Notes: generated by a model from the letters alone, not told the origin. A DNA stretch of 64,000 nucleotides from Flaccisagitta enflata (GCA_965153355.1 OZ231127.1:81096001-81160000); one strand, 5' to 3'; shown: positions 33,209-43,362, counted from the first letter of the stretch. Program-made: numbers and translations.

Positions 33209-33337
33209 ATGGGTCCACGAGATCCAGCGGCACGAGAAAAATTTTTCCAGAACATCTTCGCAGCCCGGAGAAGGGCAAAAGAACACGTAAAAGTTAAAGA
33301 GCAAGAAAAAGCTGAGGAGCAAAAAGAAGCTGAATGA
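33209..33337 (+). other. short charged open frame (42 codons), unassigned
   Basis: ATG to TGA encoding MGPRDPAAREKFFQNIFAAR then RRAKEHVKVKEQEKAEEQKE, AE. Rich in Lys/Glu and compatible with a helix. No family recognised. It lies in non-arm sequence inside the 3.3-kb element. It could be the 3' end of a captured or processed gene, or chance. Confidence 0.25.
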
Positions 33338-33573
33338 ATAGACTCAGCGAGGAATACACAATAGGAGGATATCAAAACGCGTATTTGTATTCAGAATTGT
33401 TTTGCATTGATTGTCACGTTACTCTGAATTCTATCATTAATGTATTTTCTTCAACTGGATAAAAGTCGCATTGGTCATACACATTTGAAAAAAATGAGTT
33501 TTGCTATATTTTGAGAGATCACTGTAGCGCCATTTCTGAAGGAAACTAGACAAAATTCATGATCATCTGAAGG

Positions 33574-33746
33574 CTTTTTAGTTGCGGACATGCAATTCTA
33601 TAAGAGCCTTTGTCCGTCCGTCGGTCCATTGGTCCATCCGACGGTCCGTCGGTCCGTGAGCATGCGTAGATAAATGTGAAAACGCACATTGGCGCCCCTG
33701 CCCACCCGTCCGCAACTGGTTTTGGCCGTGAATACGGCCTTGTTTT
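33574..33746 (+). mobile_element. family A element, A2 subtype
   Basis: Head TTTTTAGTTGCGGACATGCA and ATTCTATAAGAGCC, GTCC core, and tail CCCGTCCGCAACTGGTTTTG then TACGGCCTTGTTTT. Left arm AGTTGCGGA and tail TCCGCAACT are exact reverse complements, while the right arm has a change (CATGCAATT). Confidence 0.85.
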
Positions 33747-34691
33747 ACGCTCTTTCAAATGAGACTGGTCAAAAATATTTTCTCCTAACCTTAAAGATAT
33801 GAGTTTTCAAAGTTGAATGGATCGAACACCCGAAGACATCTCGGGTGTACCTCGAGATAACACTGTGGCGCCCATCAATGAAAATGGTCAAAACTCACGT
33901 TCTTCTGTATGGTATTTTTTTGTTTTTCCTACCATGACCCGTTGAGTTTATCTATATCTATTTACTAGACAGAAACAGCTTAAAAAAGTGGGATTGGTCA
34001 AGCACCTGAAAAAACAATATTCACTGTACTTTGTAAGATCACTGTTGGGCCATTTTCCAAAAAAATTGGACAAAATTCATGGGCTTCTGAAAGATTTTTT
34101 TATGCTCTTTCAAATGAGACCGGCCATAAAGACTTTCTCCCAATAGTGTAAAAAATATGAGCCTTCAAAGTTGAAAGGTTCAGACCCCAAAATCATCAAC
34201 AACCACCACAGCTGTAACATGGCACTTTTCAACCAAAATTCTGATTTACTTCTGGTTTTTTGGCTAAAATCATCAAGTTACTACATAATTTGACCAAAAA
34301 AAATGACATTTTGAATTTTCGTCATTTTTTACTACCAGCTCCATCAGGACCTGAAATTTGCCCATTTTGGCCCCCTTGGTGACCCCCCATGGGGCAGCCC
34401 CACCCCATCACCCACCCCACTACCTACTTACATGTTTTTGGTATCCAATGAGCCCACATATGATATTGGGTTGCCATATTTTGGTCATTTTTACAGTTCT
34501 TCAAAAAAATAGGTTGTTGGTCAAAATTGGTCATTTTGAGGCCTTTTTGGCCAACTTTGGAGACTTCGACTTAGCTCTGGGCCACTCAAGGGTCGCCCCC
34601 AAGGGTTTTTTCTTACTATACTACCCCTACCCCGTGCCCAAACTTTTGGCAGAGACGTTTCTTGGCCTGGGGCCCGATTTGGTACACCTCA

Positions 34692-35145
34692 GTGTGACAT
34701 ACATCGGAGAATTCTTGGCTGTGTGACATACATCGGAGAAAACTGGGTGGTGTGACATACATCAGAGAATTCTGGGCTGTGTGACATACATCGGAGAAAA
34801 CTGGATAGAGTGACATACATCGGAGAAAACTGGGTAGTGTGACATACATTGTAGAATTCTGGGCTGTGTGACATACATCGGAGATAACTGGGTAGTGTGA
34901 CATACATTGGAGAAAACTGGGTAGTGTGACACACATCGGAGAAAACTGGGTAGTGTGACATACATCGGAGAAAACTGAGTAGTGTGACATACATCAGAGA
35001 ATTCTGGGCTGTGTGACATACATCGGAGAAAACTGGGTGGTGTGACATACATCGGAGAATTCTGGACTGTGTGACATACATGGGTGAAAACTGGGCGATG
35101 TGACATACATTGGAGAATTCTGGGCTGTGTGACATACGTAGGTAC
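34692..35145. repeat. 29-bp satellite, array 3 (right of insertion)
   Basis: Continuation of array 2 after the 3.3-kb element; about 15 units. Ends near a copy of the M1 exon. Confidence 0.95.
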
Positions 35146-35210
35146 GGAGAAAATTCTGAAACTTTAGTGTTCCACTATCGTGGAACACAATCATGTAAAA
35201 TGTGACTTAC

Positions 35211-35288
35211 CCACTCATAAAGCGTGAATCTGGCAACAACGTAAAGCGTCAAGGAAATGAATGCGTAGACGACGATGGTGTAAAACCA
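35211..35288 (-). pseudogene. partial duplicate of M1 exon with intact donor
   Basis: These 26 codons, WFYTIVVYAFISLTLY and VVARFTLYEW, copy the 3' part of exon 5 and keep the same GTAAGTCACA donor. The pre-M1 segment and the acceptor are replaced by an ACAAT-type repeat. Against exon 5 it has three amino-acid changes (Ala to Val, Leu to Phe, and Pro to Leu in the invariant PYEW). It is likely a non-functional tandem duplicate. The open frame and good donor leave room for rare inclusion if a cryptic acceptor exists in the 92-nt spacer. Confidence 0.85.
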
Positions 35289-35366
35289 ATACAATACAAT
35301 ACAACACAAAACAATGAAATACAAATTATACAATACAATACTATACACTACAATACAATACAATGA
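35285..35366. repeat. (ACAAT)n-type pentanucleotide tract
   Basis: Imperfect ACAAT/ATACA repeats separating exon 5 from its partial duplicate. The duplicate's 5' edge lies exactly at this repeat. Confidence 0.85.
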
Positions 35367-35380
35367 TAGATGTGACTTAC

Positions 35381-35511
35381 CCACTCATAAGGCGTAAATC
35401 TGGCAACGACGTAAAGCGTCAAGGAAATGAGTGCGTAGGCGACGATGGTGTAAAACCAAACCGAAGTGTCCAAAGGATCCAAAAACGAAAACAACGATGG
35501 ATCCGTTGAAG
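35381..35511 (-). CDS. iGluR exon 5: pre-M1 linker and transmembrane helix M1
   Basis: The exon is 131 nt. It encodes STDPSLFSFLDPLDTSV, then M1 from WFYTIVAYALISL to ARFTPYEW. PSLFSFLxPL and ARFxPYEW are near-invariant in non-NMDA receptors. The acceptor is CCCACACAG^CT, whose upstream pyrimidine tract is a CA-rich region leading into a 100-bp (CA)n array. The donor is TGG^GTAAGT. A second, shorter copy of the 3' two thirds of this exon lies 92 nt downstream (35211-35288). The copy described here is taken as the real exon because it alone has an acceptor and the pre-M1 segment. Confidence 0.95.
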
Positions 35512-35538
35512 CTGTGTGGGTATCAGTGTGTGTGGGTA

Positions 35539-35646
<108 letters not shown>

Positions 35647-35745
35647 CACTGAGTATGTATTGAAATATTTTTTCGCGCGTGAGTGTTTATGAGATTCGTA
35701 GTCATTAGTGTTTCGTTTGTGTTTGTTTTTATGGGTGAGTCATTT

Positions 35746-35747
<2 letters not shown>

Positions 35748-35786
<39 letters not shown>
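35748..35786. repeat. (GA)n microsatellite
   Basis: Short pure GA array, 38 bp. Confidence 0.95.
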
Positions 35787-35931
35787 ATTTGATGGTTATG
35801 TTGCTATTGCGGTAAACATTGAAAAAAACATAAAACTCATTTCAGGTTTGGTTGTACTAAAAACGTAGGCTATATTATCAGAAGCCGTAACCATAAAAAG
35901 AAACTTTAAAAATACTCTTTTTTTAATTTTT

Positions 35932-35970
35932 GGGCAGCGATTCCAATGGGCTGTTGTCCTGTAGATTTGT
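35932..35970 (+). mobile_element. family B head fragment
   Basis: TTTTTGGGCAGCGATTCCAA and TGGGCTGTTGTCCTGTAG is a decayed family B head, broken off at the 326-bp tandem repeat. Confidence 0.6.
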
Positions 35971-36705
35971 AACTAGTCAGTGAGGGCTCACAAGGCCCTC
36001 TTCCATATATTTTTTAGTTTGGGTATAGTGATGGATATTGTTCCACCTATCATACTACTCAGTACCTTGGATTAGAATGTCCGGCGGTCGCATTAAGCTT
36101 GACCTCGATTCTATCCTTCAAGGGTATGGTTTCTTAACAATGTTTCCCTCCAGTGATTTGTTGAATTTTGGTAACACAGGTAACAATCATTTGCCCTAAG
36201 CTATTTTGGTAAGCATTAGTGTTTTGGGTTAGATTAAGAATGGATGTTTGTTTAGTTGGTTACGCTAAATGGAAAACTAGAAGTGATGCGCGTAGTAACT
36301 AGTCAGTGAGGGCTCACAAGGCCCTCTTCCATTTGTTTTTTAGTTTGGGCATAGCGAGGGATATTGTTCCACCTATCATACTACTCAGTACCTTGGATTA
36401 GAATGTCCAGTGGTCGCATTAAGCTTGACCTCGATTCTATCCTTCAAGGGTATGGTTTCTTAACCATGTTACCCTCGGGTGATTTGTTGAATTTTGGTAA
36501 CACAGGTAACAATCATTTGCCCTTAGCTGTTTTGGTAAGCATTAGTGTTTTGGGTTAGACTCAGAATGGATGTTTGTTTAGTTGGTTTTGCTAAATGGAA
36601 AACTAGGAGTGATGCGCGTAGTAACTAGTCAGTGAGGGCTCACAAGGCCCTCTTCCATATGTTTTTTAGTTTGGATATAGTGAGGGATATTGTTCCACCT
36701 ATCAT
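35971..36705. repeat. 326-bp tandem repeat (2.25 units), family D related
   Basis: AACTAGTCAGTGAGGGCTCA recurs at 35971, 36297 and 36623. Each unit holds hairpin GAGGGCTCACAAGGCCCTC, then ATCATACTACTCAGTACCTT, GTCCGGCGGTCGCATTAAGC (second unit GTCCAGTGGTCGC) and GGGTATGGTTTCTTAAC. The order of motifs matches family D copies at 21.8 and 28.4 kb, so this is a tandemised family D element. Confidence 0.9.
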
Positions 36706-36727
36706 AGCATCGGATCATTTGTCCTTA

Positions 36728-37082
36728 AACAAGTGACGCGTGGACACAATATCGTTGCAGGCGGGTGGGCATGGGCAGCCAACCCCATCCACACCCAACG
36801 CCCCACCCGGCAGCCAACCCCCCTTCCAATACAGACACATTCACAAAAAGCTTCTAACACGCTCATTTTCCTACTTTTCGACTCCTGCTCACGGACGGAT
36901 GGACGGACGGATGGACGGATGGACGGACTGACGGACGGATGGACGGACCGACGGACGAACGGACGGACGGACGGACGGACGGACGGACGGACGGACGGAC
37001 GGACGGACGGACGGACGGACGGACGGACGGACGGACGGACGGACAAAGCTTTTTATAGAGTTGCGTGTCCGCAACTAAAAAC
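36728..37082 (-). mobile_element. family A element, A2 subtype, with expanded GGAC core
   Basis: Inverted copy: tail AACAAGTGACGCGTGGACAC and GGCGGGTGGGCATGGGCAG, then a 150-bp GGAC/GGAT array (36893-37044), and head AGAGTTGCGTGTCCGCAACT AAAA. The pure tetranucleotide array has grown from the element's GTCC core. Confidence 0.85.
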
Positions 37083-37867
37083 AAACAAACAATAATAAAC
37101 AATAGATAATCTTAGGCAAATATTTGTAGACTCTTTTGGTTTACAAAAGTAAACAAGAAAGAGCCTTTTCTTTTTATCCTGCCACTCTTTCAATGATGTG
37201 ATAAACGGCTAAACTGCATAATAGTCGGAAGTTATGTGTTTTTTCTCGTTACTCATAAAAAGGGCTTTTTTTCGTCATTATACATTGTATACATATACAA
37301 CATTCTGCCTCGCTACATACATGCATTGACTGCTTAAATTTCTACTTTCTAAGTACATTCGTGTTAAATTGCTTTTATTTCGCTGAGACAAAGAAATCAT
37401 GACCAACCCGGAAGGCAGATCGTCTTGTATCGAAAAGCCAGAGATGATTTGGCAAACACTCTATGGGGGGAAAGCGAAGGGGAACGGCAGGTTTGAATGG
37501 CCATCCGGGTGTAAGTACAACAATGGTCATCAGTACATCTGCTGAAAGTTTAAATCAGTTCAAAATCTATTCAGATCAAAGTTTTTCCCCTTTTGAGATG
37601 TATTTGAATGCCAGTCTTTCTTTTTGTATTTAAAAGGACAGAATTCAGGCTTGTACACTAGTTGGACAAGTTCCAGCCAAGGAGGTAATCTACAATAGAG
37701 CCACCCGTTATGAAGTATGGCATGCTCGGTATGGTACCTGAAAAACCATCAGGCAGTTGGCCTTAATTTCTATACTTGCGGCTTTAATTTTGAAGCTTAT
37801 TCTGCTCCCAATACAGTTGTGATTGAGTACTAGAAACATTTGATTTTTCATGTGATTTTTCCTTTGA
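37083..37867. other. intron 4 sequence, nothing recognised
   Basis: Unique-looking AT-rich sequence without a coding signal I can support. Confidence 0.5.
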
Positions 37868-38072
37868 CTTTTAGTCGCGTGCTACGCGACTCTACACCCA
37901 CTTTGTCGGTCCATCAGTCCATCGGTCCCTCCATCGGTCCGTCACACTATACTTTTTTGTTTTTTTTTGCGGTTTTTGGCCTCACTGCTCCTGCCCAAAT
38001 TATGAAGTGACCTAGAATACGGCCCCTGCTCACCCGCACGCGACTGGGGTAGCTGTCTATCTAGCCTTGTTC
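37868..38072 (+). mobile_element. family A element, A1 subtype, complete
   Basis: Head TTTTAGTCGCGTGCTACGCG and ACTCTACACCCAC, short core, CACTATACTTTTTTG, CACTGCTCCTGCCCAAATTA, and tail CCCGCACGCGACTGGGGTAG. Confidence 0.9.
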
Positions 38073-38673
38073 AATTGCGCAAACCATGTATCATCCCAAG
38101 CAGTAAAGCTGTTTAGAGCCCGGTCACTGCAATATTGGGCTGCTGCCTCGAATAAAAGACAAGAGGTTTGTTGCGCAGGTGGTAGAGCCTCAGAAGCTCA
38201 GAGGCTCAGCTGGGGTCAAAGCGATTGACAACCGGAAATGTCTTCTTTTTTGGCGTGAAGGTGAGGATTTTTTGGGTGGATAGCCAAGATAGGAAAATGG
38301 GGCAGTATTGCGATCAAAAACTCACGCGAGATTGTCTTCCTAAAGCCGCCTTTTTCATGACATTGCAGTAAAGCATAGAATCCTCTATGTTGTGCTTTTG
38401 CATCAAGCTCACGTTCCTGAAAATAGTGCACTTATTGCGCAAGGCTGATTTTAGTAAATTTTTTGACCGAGCCAGTCGGGCTCGCTCCCCACATTTTGAC
38501 AGGGCCCGACGGGAAAACCATGAGCCCGGTCAAAAATTGTTGCCAATTTTTACGATTATATCAGCCTATATTCGTAAAAATAGTCACTGATTGATTGAAA
38601 CGATAATCAGCTAAATCACGATTTGTATGATTCAATGAGTGAAATGCTCAAAAAATGACTCAAAACGTGAAGA
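38073..38673. other. intron 4 sequence, nothing recognised
   Basis: Contains GC-richer runs around 38460-38530 (CGAGCCAGTCGGGCTCGC) echoing GAGCCCGCGGGCTC motifs at 38920-39000. No gene seen. Confidence 0.5.
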
Positions 38674-38862
38674 TTTTTAGTCGCGTGCACGCGACTCTAC
38701 ACCCCGCTTTGTCGGTCGGTCGATCTGTTGGTCACACTTTACTTTTTTTATGATTTTTATTTTTGGACCTCACTGATCTTGCCCAAATGGTCTAGTGACC
38801 TCAAATATGGCCCCTGCCCACCCGCACGCGACTTGGGTAGCCGTGTATCCGACCTTGTTTTC
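38674..38862 (+). mobile_element. family A element, A1 subtype, reference copy
   Basis: Head TTTTTAGTCGCGTGCACGCG and ACTCTACACCCCGC, with the 18-bp perfect palindrome AGTCGCGTGCACGCGACT. Core GTCGGTCGGTCG. Tail CCCGCACGCGACTTGGGTAG and CCGTGTATCCGACCTTGTTT. Confidence 0.92.
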
Positions 38863-39305
38863 AAACGTTTTACTCCATCAGCTTGAGCACTTCAAATCCA
38901 TCCCAATGAGAGAGAGAGCCTGCCGGGCTCAGAGCCCGCAAAATAGAAGAGCCCGAGAGCAAAAGCGAGAGCATCGAGCTCGCGGGCTCTCTCTAAAATC
39001 ATGCCTGTAGTTAATGGCTTTGTTTTGTTCTGTTTATCAATTTCAACATTTATTCGATGGTGATTCCACTTCAAGACAAAAAAAGAAAGAAAAAAAATCT
39101 GAAGCCCGAATGCCTCAACTTTTGGCGTTAATAGTGCCAAATATTGCCCTTTCATCCATGGTTTCAAAAATGTTTGCATCATAAAAGTTTTCAATCTCAA
39201 CTTTACAATATAAGCGAAATTAAACAAGCTTTTTTTCCCGTATTAATTCTTTTTTCTCGCGATTTTCCAATTTTGATCCCACGTCTTGTTTCATGGAAAA
39301 TAGTC

Positions 39306-39742
39306 GCAAAAGCGTTAGATGGTCAGCGGTACCCGTGCCCTGCTTAAGTAGGTTGTGGTTGAATTTGAGGGGGGAGCAGGGCAGCGGCCCCGAAGGGGTC
39401 GATGACCTATGCTTTCACACATATGGGGAATTTTCTCCTCCACCTCCTTCTTCTTCTTCTCCCCCGCAACCCCCCCCCTCCCCCCAGCCTCCAGGCCCAT
39501 ATCTCAGCCTTGAGACCCATATCCCAGCCTCGAGGCCCAAATCCCTGTCTTGAGGCCCAAATCCCAACCCCAAGTCCCATATTCCAGCCTCAAGACAGGG
39601 ATTTGGGCCTCGAGGCTGGGATATGGGCCTCAAGGCTGAGATATGGGCCTGGAGGCTGGGGGAGGGGGTACGAAGGAGAAGAAGGAGAAGGAGGAGAAAA
39701 TTTCCCATATGTGTGAAAGCATAGGTCATCGACCCCTTCGAG
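39306..39742 (-). mobile_element. family B element B5, left part (foldback form)
   Basis: Tail AGATGGTCAGCGGTACCCGT, then GGGCAGCGGCCCCGAAGGGG, TCGATGACCTATGCTTTCAC and ACATATGGGG. The last block is exactly inverted at 39697-39737, with a CAGCCTTGAGACCCATATC-type core between, itself reversing orientation near 39590. The element is broken at 39742 by the 3.6-kb insertion and resumes at 43341. Confidence 0.88.
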
Positions 39743-40631
39743 CAGCTGGAGAGCGTCAAACCTGTTGAAATTGGCGGGGCCACTCTCAAACTCGCTGATT
39801 CCAGCAGTTTTAACAGGATTTTTTCATAGTTTATATAGTAAAAAAACTAAATGTCCATTTTTCTCAAAATAGGTCATTTTCAATTTTCTTCATTTTTTGG
39901 CCATTAAGGGTCCCTAGGGGGCTGACATTGGTGATACATTAATCTAGGATACTCCCCGCCCCTAAGGGGCCCCAAATTGGGGTAAAAATTTTTTTACGTT
40001 AAATCCGCTGATTTTAACAGGTTTACATGCAAAATTCCCTGTTTTGATCCTCCCTATGCTTATCTAACATCATGAGACTATATAGTGACAAAAAAGAGTA
40101 AGTGAGCATGCATGAGCAAATATGAGCAAGCATGAGCAAGCATGCTAAATTGGCTGGTTTTAGCGGGTTTACATGCAAAATTCCCTATTTTGGTCCTCCA
40201 CATGCTCATCACACATCATGAGAATCTATATGGTGACAAAAAAGAGCAAGTGAGCATGCATGAGCAAATATGAGCAAGCATGAGCAAGCTTGCTAAAGTC
40301 GCTGGTTTTAGTGGGTTTAGCGAACATTTCTCCTTTTCTGCTCGGCCTCATAGAAAGGCAATGTCATGAGACCTTATATGTTGGATATTGAGCCCTTAGA
40401 TATCCACAAGAATGAATGAGCAGACATGAGCAAGCATAGGCTTGCATGCCAAAGTCGCTGATTTTAACAGGTTTTACGCCAAAATTCCATATTCTGTTCC
40501 TTTACATGCACTTAACAAGCTGAATTCAATATGGTGATAGAAAAGTAAATACAGTGGGACGTTAAATCCAAATGTTGTTAAATTGAATTCTATATTTTCT
40601 ACCATTTCATTTTCTTTTTCTAGCTTAAGTT

Positions 40632-40854
40632 TAACAAGGCCAACACCTTACAGTCGAGTGCGGTTGTTAAGACCAAAAGACAAAAAGACCAAAAAACCAA
40701 ATGTAAATTGTCTTTAAATGACATAAAAGACTTAAAAAAACTTAAAGCGTCAAAAAAAGCTAATGAAAGCTAAGTGTGACCAACAGACGGACCAACAGAA
40801 AGACCAACCAACGGACAGAGCGGGTGATAGAGTCGCGTGCACGCGTCTAAAAAC
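40632..40854 (-). mobile_element. family A variant, nested
   Basis: Tail AACAAGGCCAACACCTTACA and GTCGAGTGCGGT, AAGACCAAAAAACC runs, GTGTGACCAACAGACGG, and head AGAGTCGCGTGCACGCGTCT AAAA. Same subfamily as 27156-27536. Confidence 0.8.
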
Positions 40855-40903
40855 AATCATTGATGTACTGAGCCTATACAAAAAGAAAATAATCAAGATT
40901 AAA

Positions 40904-41103
40904 AGAAACAAGGCCGGATACACGGCTACCCCAAACGCGTGCGGGTGGGCAGGGGCCGTAATTGAAGTCACCAGATCATTTGGGCAGGAGCAGTGAAGCC
41001 AAAAATCCCAAAAACCCAAAAAAGTAAAGCGTTGGACGGACGGACCAACAGACCGACAGACCAACAAAATGGGGTGTAGAGTCGCGTAGCACGCGTCTAA
41101 AAA
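40904..41103 (-). mobile_element. family A element, A1 subtype, complete, nested
   Basis: Tail AACAAGGCCGGATACACGGC and TACCCCAAACGCGTGCGGGT, TTTGGGCAGGAGCAGTGAAG, AAAAGTAAAGCG, GGAC core, and head GTGTAGAGTCGCGTAGCACG CGTCTAAAAA. Confidence 0.9.
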
Positions 41104-41369
41104 GTTATTAGTGGGATTCCAAACAATGTTAAACTTTGTGATTTATGTTTATTAACAATGTGATATTAGCAATGACATGACTTTATAGTAATGACGAGCA
41201 ATAAAGCATAGCTAAAGGCATTTCAAAATAACAGTCATAATAATGGAAATACACTTAAGCAATGCTAGAGATCACACTGTACCTGAATAGGGGGAAAAAG
41301 TATTGAATGGAATGAAAGAAACAAGCCTGGTTGAGCAACTCGATGAGTCATCTGCATGATATAAGAGGA

Positions 41370-41463
41370 GGCGAAAAGGACGGACAAAGTGACGGATGGA
41401 CAGACCAGCCGACTAACGGTTGGACAGACCCTCTTATAGATGCAATGACGCATCTAAAAAAAG
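41370..41463 (-). mobile_element. family A element, A3 subtype, head fragment
   Basis: GACCCTCTTATAGATGCAAT and GACGCATCTAAAAAAAG preceded by a short GGAC core. The stem here is GATGCG/GCATC, as in the 49-kb copy. Confidence 0.75.
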
Positions 41464-41714
41464 AAATAATTTGTGTTGATATATTGGTGGTGCCACTACA
41501 ATTTATTCAGTAAAAACATTTTCATTGACAAGATGTAGAGAGTCCTCCTGTTGCGCATTTAAGCTTCATGAAGTAAAATTAAGGTCACGAACTCGATTGT
41601 AAGCCTTTGAGGTTGACATTGGTGCTGCAGGTTCCAATGTTTCATCATCTGACTCGTGATTCTGCTCCTCATTCTCATCTCGCCAATGTTTCATCAATCA
41701 CACTAGTGACCTTG

Positions 41715-41775
41715 TTGGTCAATGCCCCTGCCCACCCGCACGCGACTAAGGTAGCCGTGTATCCAGCCTTGTTGT
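41715..41775 (+). mobile_element. family A tail fragment
   Basis: GCCCCTGCCCACCCGCACGC and GACTAAGGTAGCCGTGTATC then CAGCCTTGTTG. Head and core not found upstream. Confidence 0.8.
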
Positions 41776-42140
41776 TTTTGAAAATGTTGCTTTGGTTAGA
41801 TTGGTGAGAAAGAGAAAAATGAGATTTATTGGAAGCACCAAAGGACAATATGGATGGGAACACCATCCCTACACCCTGCATAAAGCAATTCTAACATTTG
41901 AGCTGACCATGTTAAAATCAGCGACATTAGCTTGCAAGCTCATGCTTGCTCATGTCTGCTCATTCATTCTTGTGGTTTGTTCAGGGCTCAATATCAAACA
42001 TACAAAGTCTCATGACAGCAACTTCCCATGAGGGAGAGTAGACAAAAGAGGAATGTAGGCTAAACCCGCTAAAATCAGCGACTTCAGCATGCTTGCTCCT
42101 ACTTGCTCATGCCTGCTAATGTGTGCTCTTTTTCTCTTTT

Positions 42141-42470
42141 CTGCAGGGGTGTATATTCTTGAGTCGCTTTTGATTTTTCCCCCCCCTGCCTTTAATTTTC
42201 TTCCCCGCAACGCATCACGTCGCATTTTTATATCCATGGTTTTCTTTCCCATATAGTAATAAAACTATGTAGTTAAGGTTTAAATAGTGTTAAATTGTGT
42301 TTTACTAAATCAGTTTTATGATTTGGTACTGTAAAAGTTATATTTTCCCCAAATTTCCTTTTTTTCTCTTTTTTCCCCTTGCATTTCCCTCCCCATCTCC
42401 AGACCCTTTGATCCCCCCCCCCCACCGGGGGGAGGGGGGGGGGGAAAACTCAAGAATATACAGGCCTGCT
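42141..42470. mobile_element. MITE-like element G, copy 2
   Basis: Left end GCAGGGGTGTATATTCTTGA, right end inverted GCAGGCCTGTATATTCTTGA. The interior matches copy 1 (AAGGTTTAAATAGTGTTAAA, CCATCTCCAGACCCTTTGAT). Nested in the right half of the 3.6-kb element. Confidence 0.88.
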
Positions 42471-43340
42471 TTTTTGTTACCATAAAGGGTCTCATGATAT
42501 TACACAAGCATATGGAGGACAAGAATATGGAATTTTGGCCTGAAATCTGTTAAAATCAGTGACTTCAGCATGCAAGCTCATGCTTGCTCATGCTTACTCA
42601 TGTCTGCTCATTCATTCTTGTAGTTGGTTTATTGCTTAACATCCACATTCCACAATACTACGCCTCATTGACTTTCCATGAGGGAGAGAGGAAAAAAAAG
42701 AAATGTTGTCTAAACCCGCTAAAACCAGCGACTGTAGCATGCATGCTCATGCATGCTCATTTTTGCTCATGCCTGCTCACTTACTCTTTTTTGTCACCAA
42801 ATAGAGTCTCATGATGTTCGATAAGCATGTGGAGGACCAAAATGGAGAATATTGCATGTAAACCCGCTAAAACCAGCGACTTTAGCATGCTTGCTCATGC
42901 TTGCTCATATTTGCTCATGCGTGCTCACTTACTCTTTTTTGTCACCATATAGTCTCTCATGATATTAGATAAGCATGTGGAGGACCAAAACAGTGAATTC
43001 TGCATGTAAACCTGTTAAAATCAGCGGATTTAGCATGGTCATTTAAAAATGTGACCCCGCCCCCGTTAAAATCAGCGGATTTAACGTAAAAAATTTTTTA
43101 CCCCAATTTGGGGCCCCTTAGGGGCGGGGAGTATCCCAGATTAATGTATCACCAATTTCAGCCCCCTAGGGACCCTTAATGGCCAGAAAATGAAGAAAAT
43201 TGAAAATGACCCATTTTGAGAAAAATGGACATTTAGTTTTTTTATTATATAAACTACGAAAAAATCTTGTTAAAACTGCTGGAATCAGCGAGTTTGAGAG
43301 TAGCCCCGCCAATTCTAACAAGTTTGACGCTCACCAGCTG

Positions 43341-43362
43341 TCGAGGCCGCTGCCCAAAATGG
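43341..43362 (-). mobile_element. family B element B5, right part
   Basis: TCGAGGCCGCTGCCCAAAA completes the terminal arm broken at 39742. Confidence 0.85.

Larger units (their letters stand above)
31384..34691. mobile_element. 3.3-kb element with about 1-kb terminal inverted repeats
   Basis: The left end TGAGGTGTACCAAATCGGGC and the exactly inverted right end CCCGATTTGGTACACCTCA bound arms about 1 kb long (31384 to about 32400 and about 33760 to 34691) with few differences. Arms contain 180-190 bp diverged tandem units (GCTCATGAATTT, CTACAGTGATCT). Both flanks read GTGTGACAT, a possible 9-bp target duplication in the satellite. The centre holds family A copies and no transposase. Long inverted repeats with a 9-bp duplication resemble Mutator-like elements; non-autonomous. 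Confidence 0.85.
39743..43340. mobile_element. 3.6-kb long-inverted-repeat element inserted in family B
   Basis: Ends CAGCTGGAGAGCGTCAAACC and (inverted) CAGCTGGTGAGCGTCAAACT bound arms of about 0.8 kb (to about 40540, and from about 42480). Both flanks are TCGAG, a 5-bp target duplication, and removing the insert restores a family B arm (CCCCT TCGAG GCCGCTGCCC). Arms contain 140-150 bp tandem units with GCATGCTTGCTCATGCTTGC runs. The centre holds family A copies and a MITE-like element; no transposase. Confidence 0.88.

Noticed and set aside
34358-34726. 122-residue frame MPILAPLVTPHGAAPPHHPP...
   Set aside because: It is present in both inverted arms of the 3.3-kb element, read across both the arm and the satellite, with no recognisable domain; most likely chance in a GC-richer arm.
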